The notes under the pieces were generated by a model. That model ran no database searches. It was not told the origin of the DNA and saw only the letters and a program-made list of their open reading frames with translations. From Deltaproteobacteria bacterium (GTDB taxonomy: Bacteria; Myxococcota_A; UBA796; JAFGLY01), in NCBI GenBank assembly GCA_016927815.1, contig JAFGLY010000125.1:21416-85415 (forward strand): 64,000 nucleotides of DNA, given 5' to 3'. The position numbers and the translations under genes are program-made. The number at the start of each line of letters is the position of its first letter. Within the stretch, counting starts at the first letter, position 1. Below, in pieces: positions 9,206-18,090 of the stretch.

Positions 9206-9928
9206 CTATCGTGGATCGTCGCCGTTTCGAGGCCTGAGGAGCTGCTCCGCCACGGCCCGGCGCACCGCGTCCTCGAAGACCGCCCGCACCCTCCCCGGCT
9301 CGAGCAGCGCCTTGGCCAGGACCCCCTCGAGGGTCTCCGGGAGAACGGCCAGCACGGCTCGTTCCACCTCGACGTCCGGGGTGGCGGCCCTTGGAGGGAA
9401 GACCTCCTCTTCGGGCACGAAGGTGGCCAGTCGCTCCGACCCCACGAGGGGTACGAAGGTCGCACGCGACGGAGGGGGTTCGAGGAACTCCACGTTCGCA
9501 GGAGGAAGATCTTCCTCGACCAAAGGACCGTCGTCGCCCGGGGCGTCGGGGTCCTCCGGGGCCAGTTCCCCGAGCGCGGACTCGAGCTGAGCGCGCACGG
9601 CCTCGACGTCGAGCGGGCGCCGCACGCCTGCCGTGACGCCGCTGGCCCGGGCCCGCACACCGTCTACCACGTCGGCCTCACCCCACACCAGGAAGATCGG
9701 TGCATCCGGGCAGGTCTCGCGAACCCTGCGGGCCAGGTCGTATCCGTTGCCCCCAGGCAGGAGGAGCGCCGTGAAGAGGGCCGCGAGATCGCAGGAGCCG
9801 GCCAGGGCGATGGCCTCGTGGAAGCTCCGGGCGGGGAGCACCTGGATCGACGAGGGGTCCAGCGCGGCGCGCACGCTTCCCAACGTGTCGGGCTGCGGGT
9901 CGACGACCATGACCGTACGGGGCGGCAT
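9206..9928 (-). CDS. Pseudo-receiver domain protein
   Basis: The ORF track starts this at 10261, but that would read through a tRNA; the first plausible start is ATG 9928 (MPPRTVMVVD). Residues 1-120 have the CheY-like pattern (VMVVDPQPDTL, then LLLPGGNGYDLARRVR, then a beta-5/Pro turn). Two key features are missing. The acidic pair after beta-1 is DP rather than DD, and the residue that aligns with the phospho-accepting Asp is Ala or Thr, so phosphorylation is unlikely. Residues 120-240 are an acidic, Pro-rich linker plus a short helical region (FEDAVRRAVAEQLL) of unknown fold. The neighbour in front is tRNA-Leu on the other strand, and valS lies downstream. The role is unknown. Confidence 0.75.
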   Translation of the reverse strand: MPPRTVMVVDPQPDTLGSVRAALDPSSIQVLPARSFHEAIALAGSCDLAALFTALLLPGGNGYDLARRVRETCPDAPIFLVWGEADVVDGVRARASGVTAGVRRPLDVEAVRAQLESALGELAPEDPDAPGDDGPLVEEDLPPANVEFLEPPPSRATFVPLVGSERLATFVPEEEVFPPRAATPDVEVERAVLAVLPETLEGVLAKALLEPGRVRAVFEDAVRRAVAEQLLRPRNGDDPR

Positions 9929-9942
9929 GCGGATCCAGTGCT

Positions 9943-9964
9943 CCGGATACCCTCCCCTATCCGG
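9943..9964. promoter_or_regulatory. Inverted repeat upstream of the pseudo-receiver gene
   Basis: CCGGATA and TATCCGG are perfect 7-base arms separated by 8 bases. They lie 15 bases upstream of the ATG at 9928, between that gene and tRNA-Leu on the opposite strand. The layout suits an operator, but no regulator is known and the position would also suit a small leader hairpin. Confidence 0.3.
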
Positions 9965-10101
9965 TACCGTTCCCATGGGCGGCACGTCGAGGGAGAACCC
10001 ATGGCCGCCGCCAGGGCACACGATCCCGGGCCGGTGCTCCGGAATCGGCTTGCCTCCCGACCGTGACCGTGCGAACCTGACAGGGAGACGGCTCTCCTCC
10101 C

Positions 10102-10184
10102 GGGGGCGTGGCGGAACGGCAGACGCGCCCGACTCAAAATCGGGTGAGCATACGCTCTTGAGGGTTCGATTCCCTCCGCCCCCA
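10102..10184 (+). tRNA. tRNA-Leu (anticodon CAA)
   Basis: An 83-base class II tRNA. The acceptor stem GGGGGCG pairs with CGCCCCC, followed by discriminator A. The D region TGGCGGAACGGCAGACGC is typical of bacterial tRNA-Leu. The anticodon stem CCCGA/TCGGG encloses CTCAAAA, giving anticodon CAA, which reads UUG. There is a long variable arm (GAGCATACGCTC), and the T arm is GAGGG-TTCGATT-CCCTC. CCA is not encoded (ACCT follows). The folding was done by eye and every arm closes. Confidence 0.95.
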
Positions 10185-10224
10185 CCTCCCCGTCCGTCTC
10201 GCTGGGGCGCCGCGCCCCGGGGGC

Positions 10225-11559
10225 TCACCTCTGGAGGAACGTCGGCAGCTCCCCGGGCCACCGGGGTTGGTCGAAGGGCGGATCCACGTGGAGCCGGTGG
10301 GCCTCCCCCACCGGCACGTCCGCGAGCAGGGCGTCCAGGAATCGCACCTCTCCGAGCGGATCGAGATGGCCGAAGGTGCCGGCCCGCCCCACGCCCACGA
10401 TGCCGAGAGACGCGAACGCGGCCCGGGCCCGGATCCAGGACGGGGTGGTGGCCAGGGACCAGCAGGGCTCATCCGCCGGCTGGCGTCGCACCACGACCCG
10501 GCCGGCGTTCAGGTGGATGCCGCGAATCTCCTCGAGCGCCGAGCGCGCCGCCGCCTCCACCTCGCGGTCGGTCGCCGTCCACAGCGGGTCTTCCGGGTCG
10601 AGCGCAGCGTGCAGCAGCAGGTGTCCGGCCAGGTCCCGATACGCGGGGAGCCGTCCCGGCCGCGTGATCCGGAAGAACGGCCCACCGTGGCCGACAAGGT
10701 GGACCTCGTCGGGCAGTTCGGCGTCCTCCGCGGGAACCAGCACCTGGAGCCCGTGCCGGTGCCCGAGGCGTGCCACGTGGATCCGGATGGGCTCCGGAAG
10801 CGCCTCTCCGAGCCAGGTGGCCACCTCGGCGGGCGGGCTGGCCACGAGAAGGGTGCCCTCCACGCGGGAGCGTCGGTTCCCGGCGAGCAACACGGCTGCC
10901 ACGTGACCGTCGCGAACCACGAGCCGGCGCACCGGGAGGCCGGAGCGCACGCTCCCCCCCTTGGCTTCCACCTCGTGCCGAGCGCGCTCGAAGCGAGCGG
11001 ACACGCCCTCGGAGGGGGTCACCCAGGCGTGGGCGGAGGCCACTCCGTGGTACCAGCGAGCCAGCGCGGCTCCCACCTGGTCGGGGGGCCCCCAGCGACG
11101 GGCGCAGTACGGTCCGAACAGCCCCTGGAAGAGAGGCTCTCCGTACCGCCAGGACACCCAGTCCCGGTAGGAGCGGATCTCGCTCCAGGAGCCGATCACG
11201 CCTCCCATGGCCTCCCGCGCCCGGACTCGGGCGAAGCCCCAGGTCGCGGCCCCGGTCGCGGACGGACCCAGGATGGAAAGCAACTGCCCAGGGCGAAGGG
11301 GCAGGCGGTGCATGCGCCCGCCCACGGCCAGCGCGCGCTCCGGCGCGGCGAGGGGCTCCAACGGTCCCAGGACGTCCTCGGCGAGCGGTCCTGGGGGCTC
11401 GGACGCCTCCAGCCGACCCGATCCCTCCGGAAGGTCCGGCGTTCCAACTGCACGTTCATCGGGGCAGATCCACGTGACGCGATGCCCGCGCTGCGCACAG
11501 GCCGCTGCCGCCCGGACGGCTCCGGCCGCACTCCCGACGACGACGATCTCACGTTCCAT
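10225..11559 (-). CDS. FAD-dependent amine-oxidase-like oxidoreductase
   Basis: A 444-residue protein that starts with a Rossmann-type dinucleotide motif, VVVGSAAGAVRAAAAC. It continues with features of the NAD(P)-binding-like FAD oxidoreductases (protoporphyrinogen oxidase / UDP-galactopyranose mutase-like). These include an internal segment RWGPPDQVGAALARWY, a second beta sheet, and a C-terminal FAD-contact-like ASLGIVGVGRAGTFGHLDP. The GxGxxG motif is altered (GSAAGA), so cofactor binding is probable but not certain. The substrate cannot be read. It is divergent from a CrtC-like lipocalin-fold gene, which makes a lipid or isoprenoid substrate conceivable; that is inference. Confidence 0.7.
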   Translation of the reverse strand: MEREIVVVGSAAGAVRAAAACAQRGHRVTWICPDERAVGTPDLPEGSGRLEASEPPGPLAEDVLGPLEPLAAPERALAVGGRMHRLPLRPGQLLSILGPSATGAATWGFARVRAREAMGGVIGSWSEIRSYRDWVSWRYGEPLFQGLFGPYCARRWGPPDQVGAALARWYHGVASAHAWVTPSEGVSARFERARHEVEAKGGSVRSGLPVRRLVVRDGHVAAVLLAGNRRSRVEGTLLVASPPAEVATWLGEALPEPIRIHVARLGHRHGLQVLVPAEDAELPDEVHLVGHGGPFFRITRPGRLPAYRDLAGHLLLHAALDPEDPLWTATDREVEAAARSALEEIRGIHLNAGRVVVRRQPADEPCWSLATTPSWIRARAAFASLGIVGVGRAGTFGHLDPLGEVRFLDALLADVPVGEAHRLHVDPPFDQPRWPGELPTFLQR

Positions 11560-11661
11560 GTTGGGTGCCTGGGTGCCCAGGTAGCGCGGCCTGCCCGCCG
11601 AGGCGACCGATGCGCCCCAGATCGGGCCGGTGCATTAGAATCGTCACGGCACGGAGCCTCC

Positions 11662-12648
11662 ATGCCCCTCCCCCACGATCGGATCGTCGCCGTCTCGGGC
11701 GCAGGCCTGTACGAGACCCACGCGCTGTCGGCCCACAGCCCGGACGGCGCGAAGGCCCTGTGGATACGACACACGCTCCTGCGCCCCCTGCACCGCCCTC
11801 CGACCGTCGAGATCAGGTTCGTCTGGTTCGAGCGTGGCTTTAGACCTCGCGTGGTTCGGGCGGACCACCGCTGGGAACGTTGTGAGCTCGAGGAGGGTCC
11901 CTCCATCCGGGGACCGGACCTGGCGTTCTCCCCAGGACACGCCTCCGGATCCGTCGGGGGCATCTCCTGGGACCTCGAGATCCGCGGCGGGATCTCCCCG
12001 ATTCTCCATCTCCCCTACCGCTTCCTGTACGACATCCACTGGCCTCGCAAGAAGATCTGCACGCCGTCTCCCGGGGTCCGCCTGGACGGTCGCGTCACGC
12101 TCGACGGGCACCCCACAAAGGTCGAGGCCTGGAGCGGATCGAGGGGGCACTCCTGGGGCGGAGAGCAGGCCGCGAGCTGGGCCGCTGGAACGTGTACGGT
12201 CTGGGACGACGCCACCCCGCGCGTGCTCGACGGCTTCACCGCTCGCATCCGCATCGGGCGCGGCCTTTCCTCTCCGAGCCTCACGTGCCTCGTGATCCGG
12301 GATCCCGCCGGAGACCGGGTGCTCAATGCACCCCGCCACTGGCTGCGCCACGCCCGGTTCGAGGCCACCGCATGGGACGTCCGCCGGGACGACGTCCACC
12401 TCTCGATGGCCTGCGAGCCCACGGACCTCGTGGGCTTGAGGCTCGAGCAACCCCGATCCGGCGAGGGCTACGCCTATGCCGCCTGCCACGCCCGGGTCAC
12501 GCTCGAGGTCGGGCGTCGGGCCGCCACGTCGTCGTGTGGAGGGCTCGAGACCTTCTTTCCGAAGCCTGTGGCCGGCGTGACGCTCCATCCTCCCGCCTCC
12601 TGGTCGGCGGACGACGGACCCTACGACAGCGCACGGTACGGCCTCTGA
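11662..12648 (+). CDS. CrtC/tocopherol-cyclase-like lipocalin-fold protein
   Basis: The ORF track opens this frame at 10267, inside the antisense of the previous gene. The real start is ATG 11662, about 100 bases from the divergent oxidoreductase. The 328-residue product is rich in Trp and beta strands. It carries the segment GSRGHSWGGEQAASW, which resembles the conserved G-x-x-G-H-x-W-G...W block of the carotenoid 1,2-hydratase (CrtC) / AttH-like lipocalin family. There is no signal peptide. The family includes enzymes that hydrate or cyclise prenyl chains as well as many of unknown function. Assignment to the family is by remembered pattern only. Confidence 0.65.
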   Translation: MPLPHDRIVAVSGAGLYETHALSAHSPDGAKALWIRHTLLRPLHRPPTVEIRFVWFERGFRPRVVRADHRWERCELEEGPSIRGPDLAFSPGHASGSVGGISWDLEIRGGISPILHLPYRFLYDIHWPRKKICTPSPGVRLDGRVTLDGHPTKVEAWSGSRGHSWGGEQAASWAAGTCTVWDDATPRVLDGFTARIRIGRGLSSPSLTCLVIRDPAGDRVLNAPRHWLRHARFEATAWDVRRDDVHLSMACEPTDLVGLRLEQPRSGEGYAYAACHARVTLEVGRRAATSSCGGLETFFPKPVAGVTLHPPASWSADDGPYDSARYGL

Positions 12649-12674
12649 CCGGGGTCGCGGAAGCCGCCGAAGAC

Positions 12675-13079
12675 CTACGTCTCCGATCCGGTCGGATCCA
12701 CGCGGGGCGGCAGTTCCCTCGGGATCCGCTGCAGGGGCGGCCCCGGGAGGATCTCCACGATCGTCCAGCTGCACACCCCCTCCCGACAGCCACAGGCCTG
12801 GAGCGCGCCGAAACAGGGCAGCACCTCGCACGTGGTGATCACGTCCGGCGCGCGGACAGCCGTCGTGCAGACCTCGGACGAGCACCCGGCCACCGCGCAG
12901 TCGGCATCGGTGGTGCACTCGCCCGGCTCCTCCGGACCCTCCAACCGATCGCGGCACTGGGCGTAGAGCAGGGCCGGGGTGACCGCTTCCACGGCGACCG
13001 GCGCGGGCTGGGCCGCAGGTTCGGGTGCGGCAGGGTGGTTGCACCCCAGGACCAGGAGGCACGACAAGATCGCGGGCAT
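12675..13079 (-). CDS. Cys-rich lipoprotein
   Basis: A 134-residue secreted protein with a lipoprotein signal (lipobox VLGC at residues 10-13), a Pro/Ala-rich spacer and a compact domain with ten cysteines (CTTDADC, AGC, SEVC, TTC, LPC, ACGC, GVC). The pattern fits the small Cys-cluster lipoprotein domain seen in Myxococcota, probably held by disulfides at the cell surface. The function is unknown. It ends 26 bases from the convergent CrtC-like gene. Confidence 0.75.
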   Translation of the reverse strand: MPAILSCLLVLGCNHPAAPEPAAQPAPVAVEAVTPALLYAQCRDRLEGPEEPGECTTDADCAVAGCSSEVCTTAVRAPDVITTCEVLPCFGALQACGCREGVCSWTIVEILPGPPLQRIPRELPPRVDPTGSET

Positions 13080-13142
13080 GGGTCACCTCTCCCGGTTCCC
13101 TAACCCGGCCCGGGATCGGTCCAGCACCCTACAGCCTACCGT

Positions 13143-14810
13143 CTACAGCCTGCTGGCCCGCTCGAGGCCCTCCCGGTACGCGGACACGAGCGGGCACAGC
13201 TCGACGGCCTTGGAGAAGCAGAGCATCGCCTCCTTCCGATCCGCCTTGAGCAGGGCCATTTCGCCCTTGCGGCCGAGGATCTCCGCCGATCCCTCGATCT
13301 TTGCCTTCTCGACGACCTCCTGCCGGTAGGTCCGGCGCCGCTTGTCGTCCGACAGAAACGCGAGGGAGGTGTCCACGGCCTCGCGGATGGCCGCGAGCTG
13401 TACGACGAGGTCCTCGGGCAGGTGGGCGAAGTCCGCCGGGTCGTACTCCCGGCGGACGCGGGCGGCGCCCTCGGCCACCTCCTCGCCCAGGCAGATCCAG
13501 TGGATCTCCAGGATCTCGAAGTGGGTCGCGGTCTGGAGGAGCCGGGCCTTCTGCCGGATCCGGTTGCCGATGCGATCCAGGTACCGCTCCCGGGTCTCCT
13601 CCTCCCGGTACTCGAGGAACCCCATCTCGTTGAGGGCGAAGACCACCACCGAGGTCTCGGTGCGACTCAGGTTCGATCGGGAGAAGAGCTCCCTCAGTCT
13701 CCAGGCGTTGGAGCGCACGATCTCGAGAAACTTCTTCTCCTGGGGCGTGAACCGGATCTCCGCCAGCACGAGGTCCACGTCCGGGGCGACGAACACGTAG
13801 CGGTCGAGGTTGGGCCGGTGGACCGCAGCCATGTCCTCGGCGGAGAGACTCCGTGCGTGCTGGGCGAGGGCCCGCAGGAAGATGGACGGTACCTGCAGGG
13901 GGGGATTGACGAACCGCTCGGGCAGATCCTCCAACCCGAAGAAAGCCCAGTACCCGTCGCGCAGGCGCATCACCCTCTGGAGGGCCGCCTCCACCTGCTT
14001 CTGGAGGAGCAGCACGAGTTGCGGAAAACTCAGGAGGCCCATCTGGATGAGCGCCTCTCCCTGCCGGATCCCCTGCTCCTCCATCAGCCGGAGGCTCTGG
14101 GCGAGTTGCTCCTGGGTGATCCGGCGGGCCCGGAACAGGAGCATGCCGAGCACGAGTTCGGGGTCGACCGGCTCGCTCCGGAAGCCCACGGGTCCTCCGC
14201 GATGCCAGAGCCCGAACCACCGGGGCCCCTCCTGCGTGACCACGACGAGCAGGCCGGTGATGCGCCGTATGGCGATCTCCACGAGGGAATCGCGCAGGGA
14301 ACGGTCGCCCATCGGTCCGTCCACGAGCGGTTCGTCCTCGGAGACGTCCGGGACGAGGTGCCCCCGCGGACGTGGCCCCGACGCGTACACCCCCGAGGCC
14401 GAGGCTCCCCCTGCCAGAACCCGGCGTTCGAGGTGCGCTCGCTTCCGCTCCTCCTGGGCGAGCCTCGCCTCCACCAGGTCGGCGGGAACCACGTCCCCCC
14501 GGGCCACGAGGTGGGCCCGCACCTCGCGGGCCGCCGCGAGCAGCCCATCGATCCGCGCCTTCACGTTCGGCGGCAGAGACGACAGCCTGAGACCGATCGT
14601 TCCGTCGGGCCCTTGCGACACGACCTGGGCCTGCACGGGACCCACGCGCCCGACGAGCGGAAGCAGGAGGTCGAGCTTGATCTCGGGAGCCGGGTCGTCG
14701 TCCAGATCCGCGCGCCGGATCGCGAGCGCCCCCTTCCCCAGGGTGCCCTCCCACTCCTCGAGAAACTCCCCCATGCCTGAGAAACGGCGGGTGGCGTGCC
14801 GGACGGGCAT
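13143..14810 (-). CDS. PilZ-like / DUF4388 (PATAN-like) multidomain protein
   Basis: A 555-residue cytoplasmic protein. The ATG at 14810 is preferred over the track start at 14906 because GGGAGGT stands directly upstream. Residues 1-90 look like a degenerate PilZ domain (KLDLLLPLVGRVGPV, IGLRLSSLPPNVKARIDGLL). The centre, about 180-400, has the DUF4388/PATAN pattern (SLRDSLVEIAI...GLLVVV, GEALIQMGLLSFPQLVLLLQ, GYWAFFG). The C-terminal 150 residues resemble a J-domain-like helical unit followed by a TPR-like pair (MALLKADRKEAMLCFSKAVEL). Such proteins are typical myxobacterial signalling scaffolds. It is divergent from efp; across efp lies an Hsp70-PilZ protein. No catalytic function is apparent. 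Confidence 0.75.
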   Translation of the reverse strand: MPVRHATRRFSGMGEFLEEWEGTLGKGALAIRRADLDDDPAPEIKLDLLLPLVGRVGPVQAQVVSQGPDGTIGLRLSSLPPNVKARIDGLLAAAREVRAHLVARGDVVPADLVEARLAQEERKRAHLERRVLAGGASASGVYASGPRPRGHLVPDVSEDEPLVDGPMGDRSLRDSLVEIAIRRITGLLVVVTQEGPRWFGLWHRGGPVGFRSEPVDPELVLGMLLFRARRITQEQLAQSLRLMEEQGIRQGEALIQMGLLSFPQLVLLLQKQVEAALQRVMRLRDGYWAFFGLEDLPERFVNPPLQVPSIFLRALAQHARSLSAEDMAAVHRPNLDRYVFVAPDVDLVLAEIRFTPQEKKFLEIVRSNAWRLRELFSRSNLSRTETSVVVFALNEMGFLEYREEETRERYLDRIGNRIRQKARLLQTATHFEILEIHWICLGEEVAEGAARVRREYDPADFAHLPEDLVVQLAAIREAVDTSLAFLSDDKRRRTYRQEVVEKAKIEGSAEILGRKGEMALLKADRKEAMLCFSKAVELCPLVSAYREGLERASRL

Positions 14811-14827
14811 GGCACCTCCCTGGGGGG

Positions 14828-14864
14828 ACAGCCCAGATAACCGGGCGCCCGCCCGGCGGGCTGT
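14828..14864. promoter_or_regulatory. Nested hairpin between the PilZ-DUF4388 gene and efp
   Basis: ACAGCCC and GGGCTGT form outer arms around an inner CCGGGC-gccc-GCCCGG hairpin. The element lies in the 117-base divergent intergenic region. It could be an operator for both genes or a structured leader; no T tract follows, so a terminator is unlikely. Confidence 0.35.
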
Positions 14865-14927
14865 CCGCTTGCCCACCGTGATAGGGGGGCGCCCGTTCGT
14901 GCCCACCCCCGTCCGAGAGGCCCCACC

Positions 14928-15491
14928 ATGGCCACGTTCGAGACATCCGACTTCCGCAACGGGCTGAAGGTCGAGATCGACGGCGATCCGTACACCATCA
15001 CGTGGTTCCAGTTCGTGAAGCCGGGCAAGGGGAACGCCTTCACCCGGACCCGGCTCAAGAACCTCCGCACCGGTTCGGTCATCGAGCGCACCTACCGCAC
15101 CGGCGAGACGGTGAAGGCGGCCGAGGTGGAGGAGTTCAGTGCCCAGTATCTCTACAATGATGGAGAAACCTGGTTCTTCATGAACATGTCCACGTTCGAA
15201 CAGATCGGGCTCAGCGTCACTGCCCTCGAGAACCAGGCCGGATACCTGACCGAGAACCTCGAGGTCCAGCTCATGTTCTTCCAGGGGCGTCCGGTCGCGG
15301 TCACCCTGCCCTACTTCATCGAGTCCGAGATCGTGTACTGTGAGCCTGGCCTGCGTGGGAACACGGCCACGGGTGCCACCAAGCCCGCCACGCTCGCCAC
15401 CGGGGCCACCGTGCTGGTCCCGCTCTTCGTGAACCAGGGCGAGCGGATCCGGGTGGACACGCGCACGGGCGAGTACGTCTGCCGCGTCTGA
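14928..15491 (+). CDS. efp: Elongation factor P
   Basis: EF-P binds stalled ribosomes between the P and E sites and promotes peptide bonds at polyproline stretches. All three beta-barrel domains are present in 187 residues, including the loop PGKGNAFTR with the lysine that is modified in many bacteria, and the C-terminal GERIRVDTRTGEYVCRV. Modification genes (epmA/epmB or the rhamnosylation gene earP) are not in the window. It stands alone between divergent and convergent neighbours. Confidence 0.97.
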   Translation: MATFETSDFRNGLKVEIDGDPYTITWFQFVKPGKGNAFTRTRLKNLRTGSVIERTYRTGETVKAAEVEEFSAQYLYNDGETWFFMNMSTFEQIGLSVTALENQAGYLTENLEVQLMFFQGRPVAVTLPYFIESEIVYCEPGLRGNTATGATKPATLATGATVLVPLFVNQGERIRVDTRTGEYVCRV

Positions 15492-15512
15492 CGCTGCCGG
15501 CGTCCGGAGGGG

Positions 15513-18011
15513 TCAGGGGCGTCTCAGGCCGGCGAGGAGCGCGTCCAGGCGCTTGCGGGTCTGGTCGTCGAACCGGTAGTCGACCCACATGCCCTGCCGG
15601 CCGTCGGGCGACCCTTCCGTTGCGTGGGACCGGACCACGCCCGGGAGGATCAGGGTCTCCGTGAGCCCGGGCGCGCTGACCTCGAACACGCAGGCCCGGC
15701 CTATCGCGACGGGGTTCCGGGTGTGGACGAAGGCTCCGCCGCGGGCGAGGTTGTGCGTGAGATCCGCACCGAGGGCATCCACGCTCCGGTAGGTCATCTT
15801 GACGCGCGCCGGCTTGCGGGCGCGAATGGGTTCGGGGTCGGCCTCCGGTACGTCCGGGGGCTCGGGCGTCCCGCTGGGATCTGCGGCACCGGGATCCGGC
15901 CCGGGCTCCTCGAGAAGCGGCGCGTCGGGTTCGGGCATGGGCGTCTGCCGGTCCTCGTCGTCGAGGAAGGGCAGGGCCCCACCGGAAGCCTCCGAGAGGA
16001 GATCGAGGGGCGTGACGTCGTCGTCGCCCAGGGGCATCACGTCTTCTTCCCTCGGCGTGCCCGGCAGGGTCCGTTCCGCGTCGCCCTCGTACCGCAAGAG
16101 CCCCTCCACTCCCCCGTAGTCCTGGATGTCGCCCTCGTCCTCCTCGTCGCCCAGGGGCAGGAGCGTGGACTCCTCCATCTCGAAGGGCGGGAACACGGCC
16201 TGGGGAGCGACGGGCGGCGGTTCGGCGTCGGGGGGAGCCCCGCTGACCTCGGGCCGGTCGCGGTCCACGAGCCGTACGTCGCGGACTGCTTCTGCGGCCC
16301 CGTCGGCCGGGCTCGTCGCCGGGGTCTCCTCGCCGGCCTCCGCCGAGGGTGCGACCCTGCGCCTGAGCACATCGAGGAGAGACCGGCGGCGGCGAACCCG
16401 CACGCCGGAGGCGAGGCTGGAATCCGTTCTTGGGGATCCAGAGGCGGAGGATGGGGGTACCTGATCGCCCTCCACCGTCACCTGGGGCACGGGGGCCTGG
16501 GTGGACCGATTGGCCACGTCCGCGTAGTTGCGGATGGTGATCTGCTTTCGTTCACCCGTTGCGGGGTCCGCGGCCTGGACGTGGAGCATTCCGTTGGAGT
16601 CGAGACGGAAGGTGACGTTGACCCTGGCTTCCATGCGCGGCGCGGGCCGGATGCCCTCCAGGAGGAACTCGCCCAGGAACTCGTTCTGTTGGGCCTTCAG
16701 GGCCTCTCCCTGCCGGACGGTGATCCGGACGCGGTCCTGGTTGTCGTGCACCGTGGCGAACGTGCGCGTCCGGCTGGCGGGGATCTTCGTGTTCCGCTGA
16801 AGGATGGGGGTGAAGAGCCCCCCGGCCGCATCGATCCCGAGGTCGAACGGCGTGACGTCCAGCAGGATGGGCTCGGCCGTCGCGCCCTCCTCCAGGGACG
16901 CCGCATGGATGGCCGCACCGATGGCCACGACCTCCTCGGGGTGTACGGAGCGGTTGGGCTCCCGCCCGAACAGGCCGGAGACGGCCTCCCGGATCTTGGG
17001 CATGCGCGTCTGTCCGCCGACCAGGATGACGTCGTCGATCTCTCCGAAGGCGAGCCCGGCGTCGGTGAGCGCCCGTCGCGTGGTCTCCAGGGTGCGTGCC
17101 ACGAGGTCATCGACCAGGGACTCGAGGGTGGCCCGGGACACCACCATCTCCAGGTTCGAGGTCCCCGAGATCCGCGGGATGAGGAGGGTGGTGCGATCCG
17201 TGAACGACAGCTCGCACTTGGCCCGCTCGGCGGCGTCCTTGAGGCGCTGCAGGGCGCTCCGATCCTGGCGCAGGTCCACCCCGTGTTGGGACTGGAAGGC
17301 GTCTGCCAGGTGGTCCACGAGGCGGAAATCGAAATCCTCGCCGCCGAGGTAGGAGTCGCCCCGGGTGGCCATGATCTCGTAGTACCCGCCGGAGATCCTC
17401 AGGATGCAGACGTCGAAGGTGCCGCCTCCGAGGTCGAAGACGACCACCGTGCGCTCGAGGTCCTTCCGGTAGCCGTAGGCGAGCGCCGCTGCCGTCGGCT
17501 CGTTCAGCAGGCGGTGGCACCGGAGACCCGCCATGCGGGCCGCGTCGAGGGTGGCCTGTCGCTGGGCGTGCGTGAAGTACGCCGGCACCGTGATGACGGC
17601 CTCCTCGACACGCTCCCCCAGGGCGCGCTCGGCGATCTGCTGCGCCACCTGCAGGAGGATGGCCGAGATCTCCGGGGGGGACAGGGACTCGTTCCCCAGC
17701 CTCATGCGGACGCCCCCGTCCGGTGCCGCTTCGATCTCGTAGGACACCCGTTCGCGTGCGTTCTCGACCTCGGGGGCGTCCCAGCGCCGCCCCATGAGTC
17801 GCTTGATGGCGTAGACGGTGCGCTCCGGGGCCGAGAGGATGAGGCTCCGGGCCGCGAGCCCCACGATGTACCGGCCCTCGCCCTTGGAGGACACGCACGA
17901 GGGCAGGACCTTGTAGCCCTTCTCGTCCTCCAGGACCTTCGGCCGGCCGTCCACGACCACGGCGACGGCCGTGTTCGTGGTGCCGAGGTCGATCCCGATG
18001 GTCCTGCTCAT
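15513..18011 (-). CDS. Hsp70 (DnaK-like) chaperone with C-terminal PilZ domain
   Basis: An 832-residue fusion. Residues 1-380 are a complete Hsp70 ATPase domain (IGIDLGTTNTAVAV, NEPTAAALAYG, VFDLGGGTFDVCI, ILVGGQTRMPKI). Residues about 385-505 are the substrate-binding beta domain, beginning LLDVTPFDLGI. The helical lid is replaced by some 200 residues of acidic, Pro-rich, probably disordered sequence. The last 105 residues form a PilZ-like domain of the kind repeated in Myxococcus (ARVKMTYRS, NLARGGAFV), with Ala where the usual c-di-GMP motif has Ser. It is therefore not the housekeeping dnaK. A chaperone tied to cyclic-di-GMP or to the inner membrane is a possible role. No dnaJ or grpE is adjacent. 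Confidence 0.9.
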   Translation of the reverse strand: MSRTIGIDLGTTNTAVAVVVDGRPKVLEDEKGYKVLPSCVSSKGEGRYIVGLAARSLILSAPERTVYAIKRLMGRRWDAPEVENARERVSYEIEAAPDGGVRMRLGNESLSPPEISAILLQVAQQIAERALGERVEEAVITVPAYFTHAQRQATLDAARMAGLRCHRLLNEPTAAALAYGYRKDLERTVVVFDLGGGTFDVCILRISGGYYEIMATRGDSYLGGEDFDFRLVDHLADAFQSQHGVDLRQDRSALQRLKDAAERAKCELSFTDRTTLLIPRISGTSNLEMVVSRATLESLVDDLVARTLETTRRALTDAGLAFGEIDDVILVGGQTRMPKIREAVSGLFGREPNRSVHPEEVVAIGAAIHAASLEEGATAEPILLDVTPFDLGIDAAGGLFTPILQRNTKIPASRTRTFATVHDNQDRVRITVRQGEALKAQQNEFLGEFLLEGIRPAPRMEARVNVTFRLDSNGMLHVQAADPATGERKQITIRNYADVANRSTQAPVPQVTVEGDQVPPSSASGSPRTDSSLASGVRVRRRRSLLDVLRRRVAPSAEAGEETPATSPADGAAEAVRDVRLVDRDRPEVSGAPPDAEPPPVAPQAVFPPFEMEESTLLPLGDEEDEGDIQDYGGVEGLLRYEGDAERTLPGTPREEDVMPLGDDDVTPLDLLSEASGGALPFLDDEDRQTPMPEPDAPLLEEPGPDPGAADPSGTPEPPDVPEADPEPIRARKPARVKMTYRSVDALGADLTHNLARGGAFVHTRNPVAIGRACVFEVSAPGLTETLILPGVVRSHATEGSPDGRQGMWVDYRFDDQTRKRLDALLAGLRRP

Positions 18012-18090
18012 GTGCGGCCGGCGCTTGGTGGGAGGGGGAGTCTAGCCCTCCCATCGGTCCGGGGAAAGGGTCGGGTACGAACCCGCCGGG

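Noticed and set aside
15489-15512. Rho-independent terminator between efp and the Hsp70-PilZ gene
   Set aside because: Only a 5-bp stem (GACGC/GCGTC) without a T tract.
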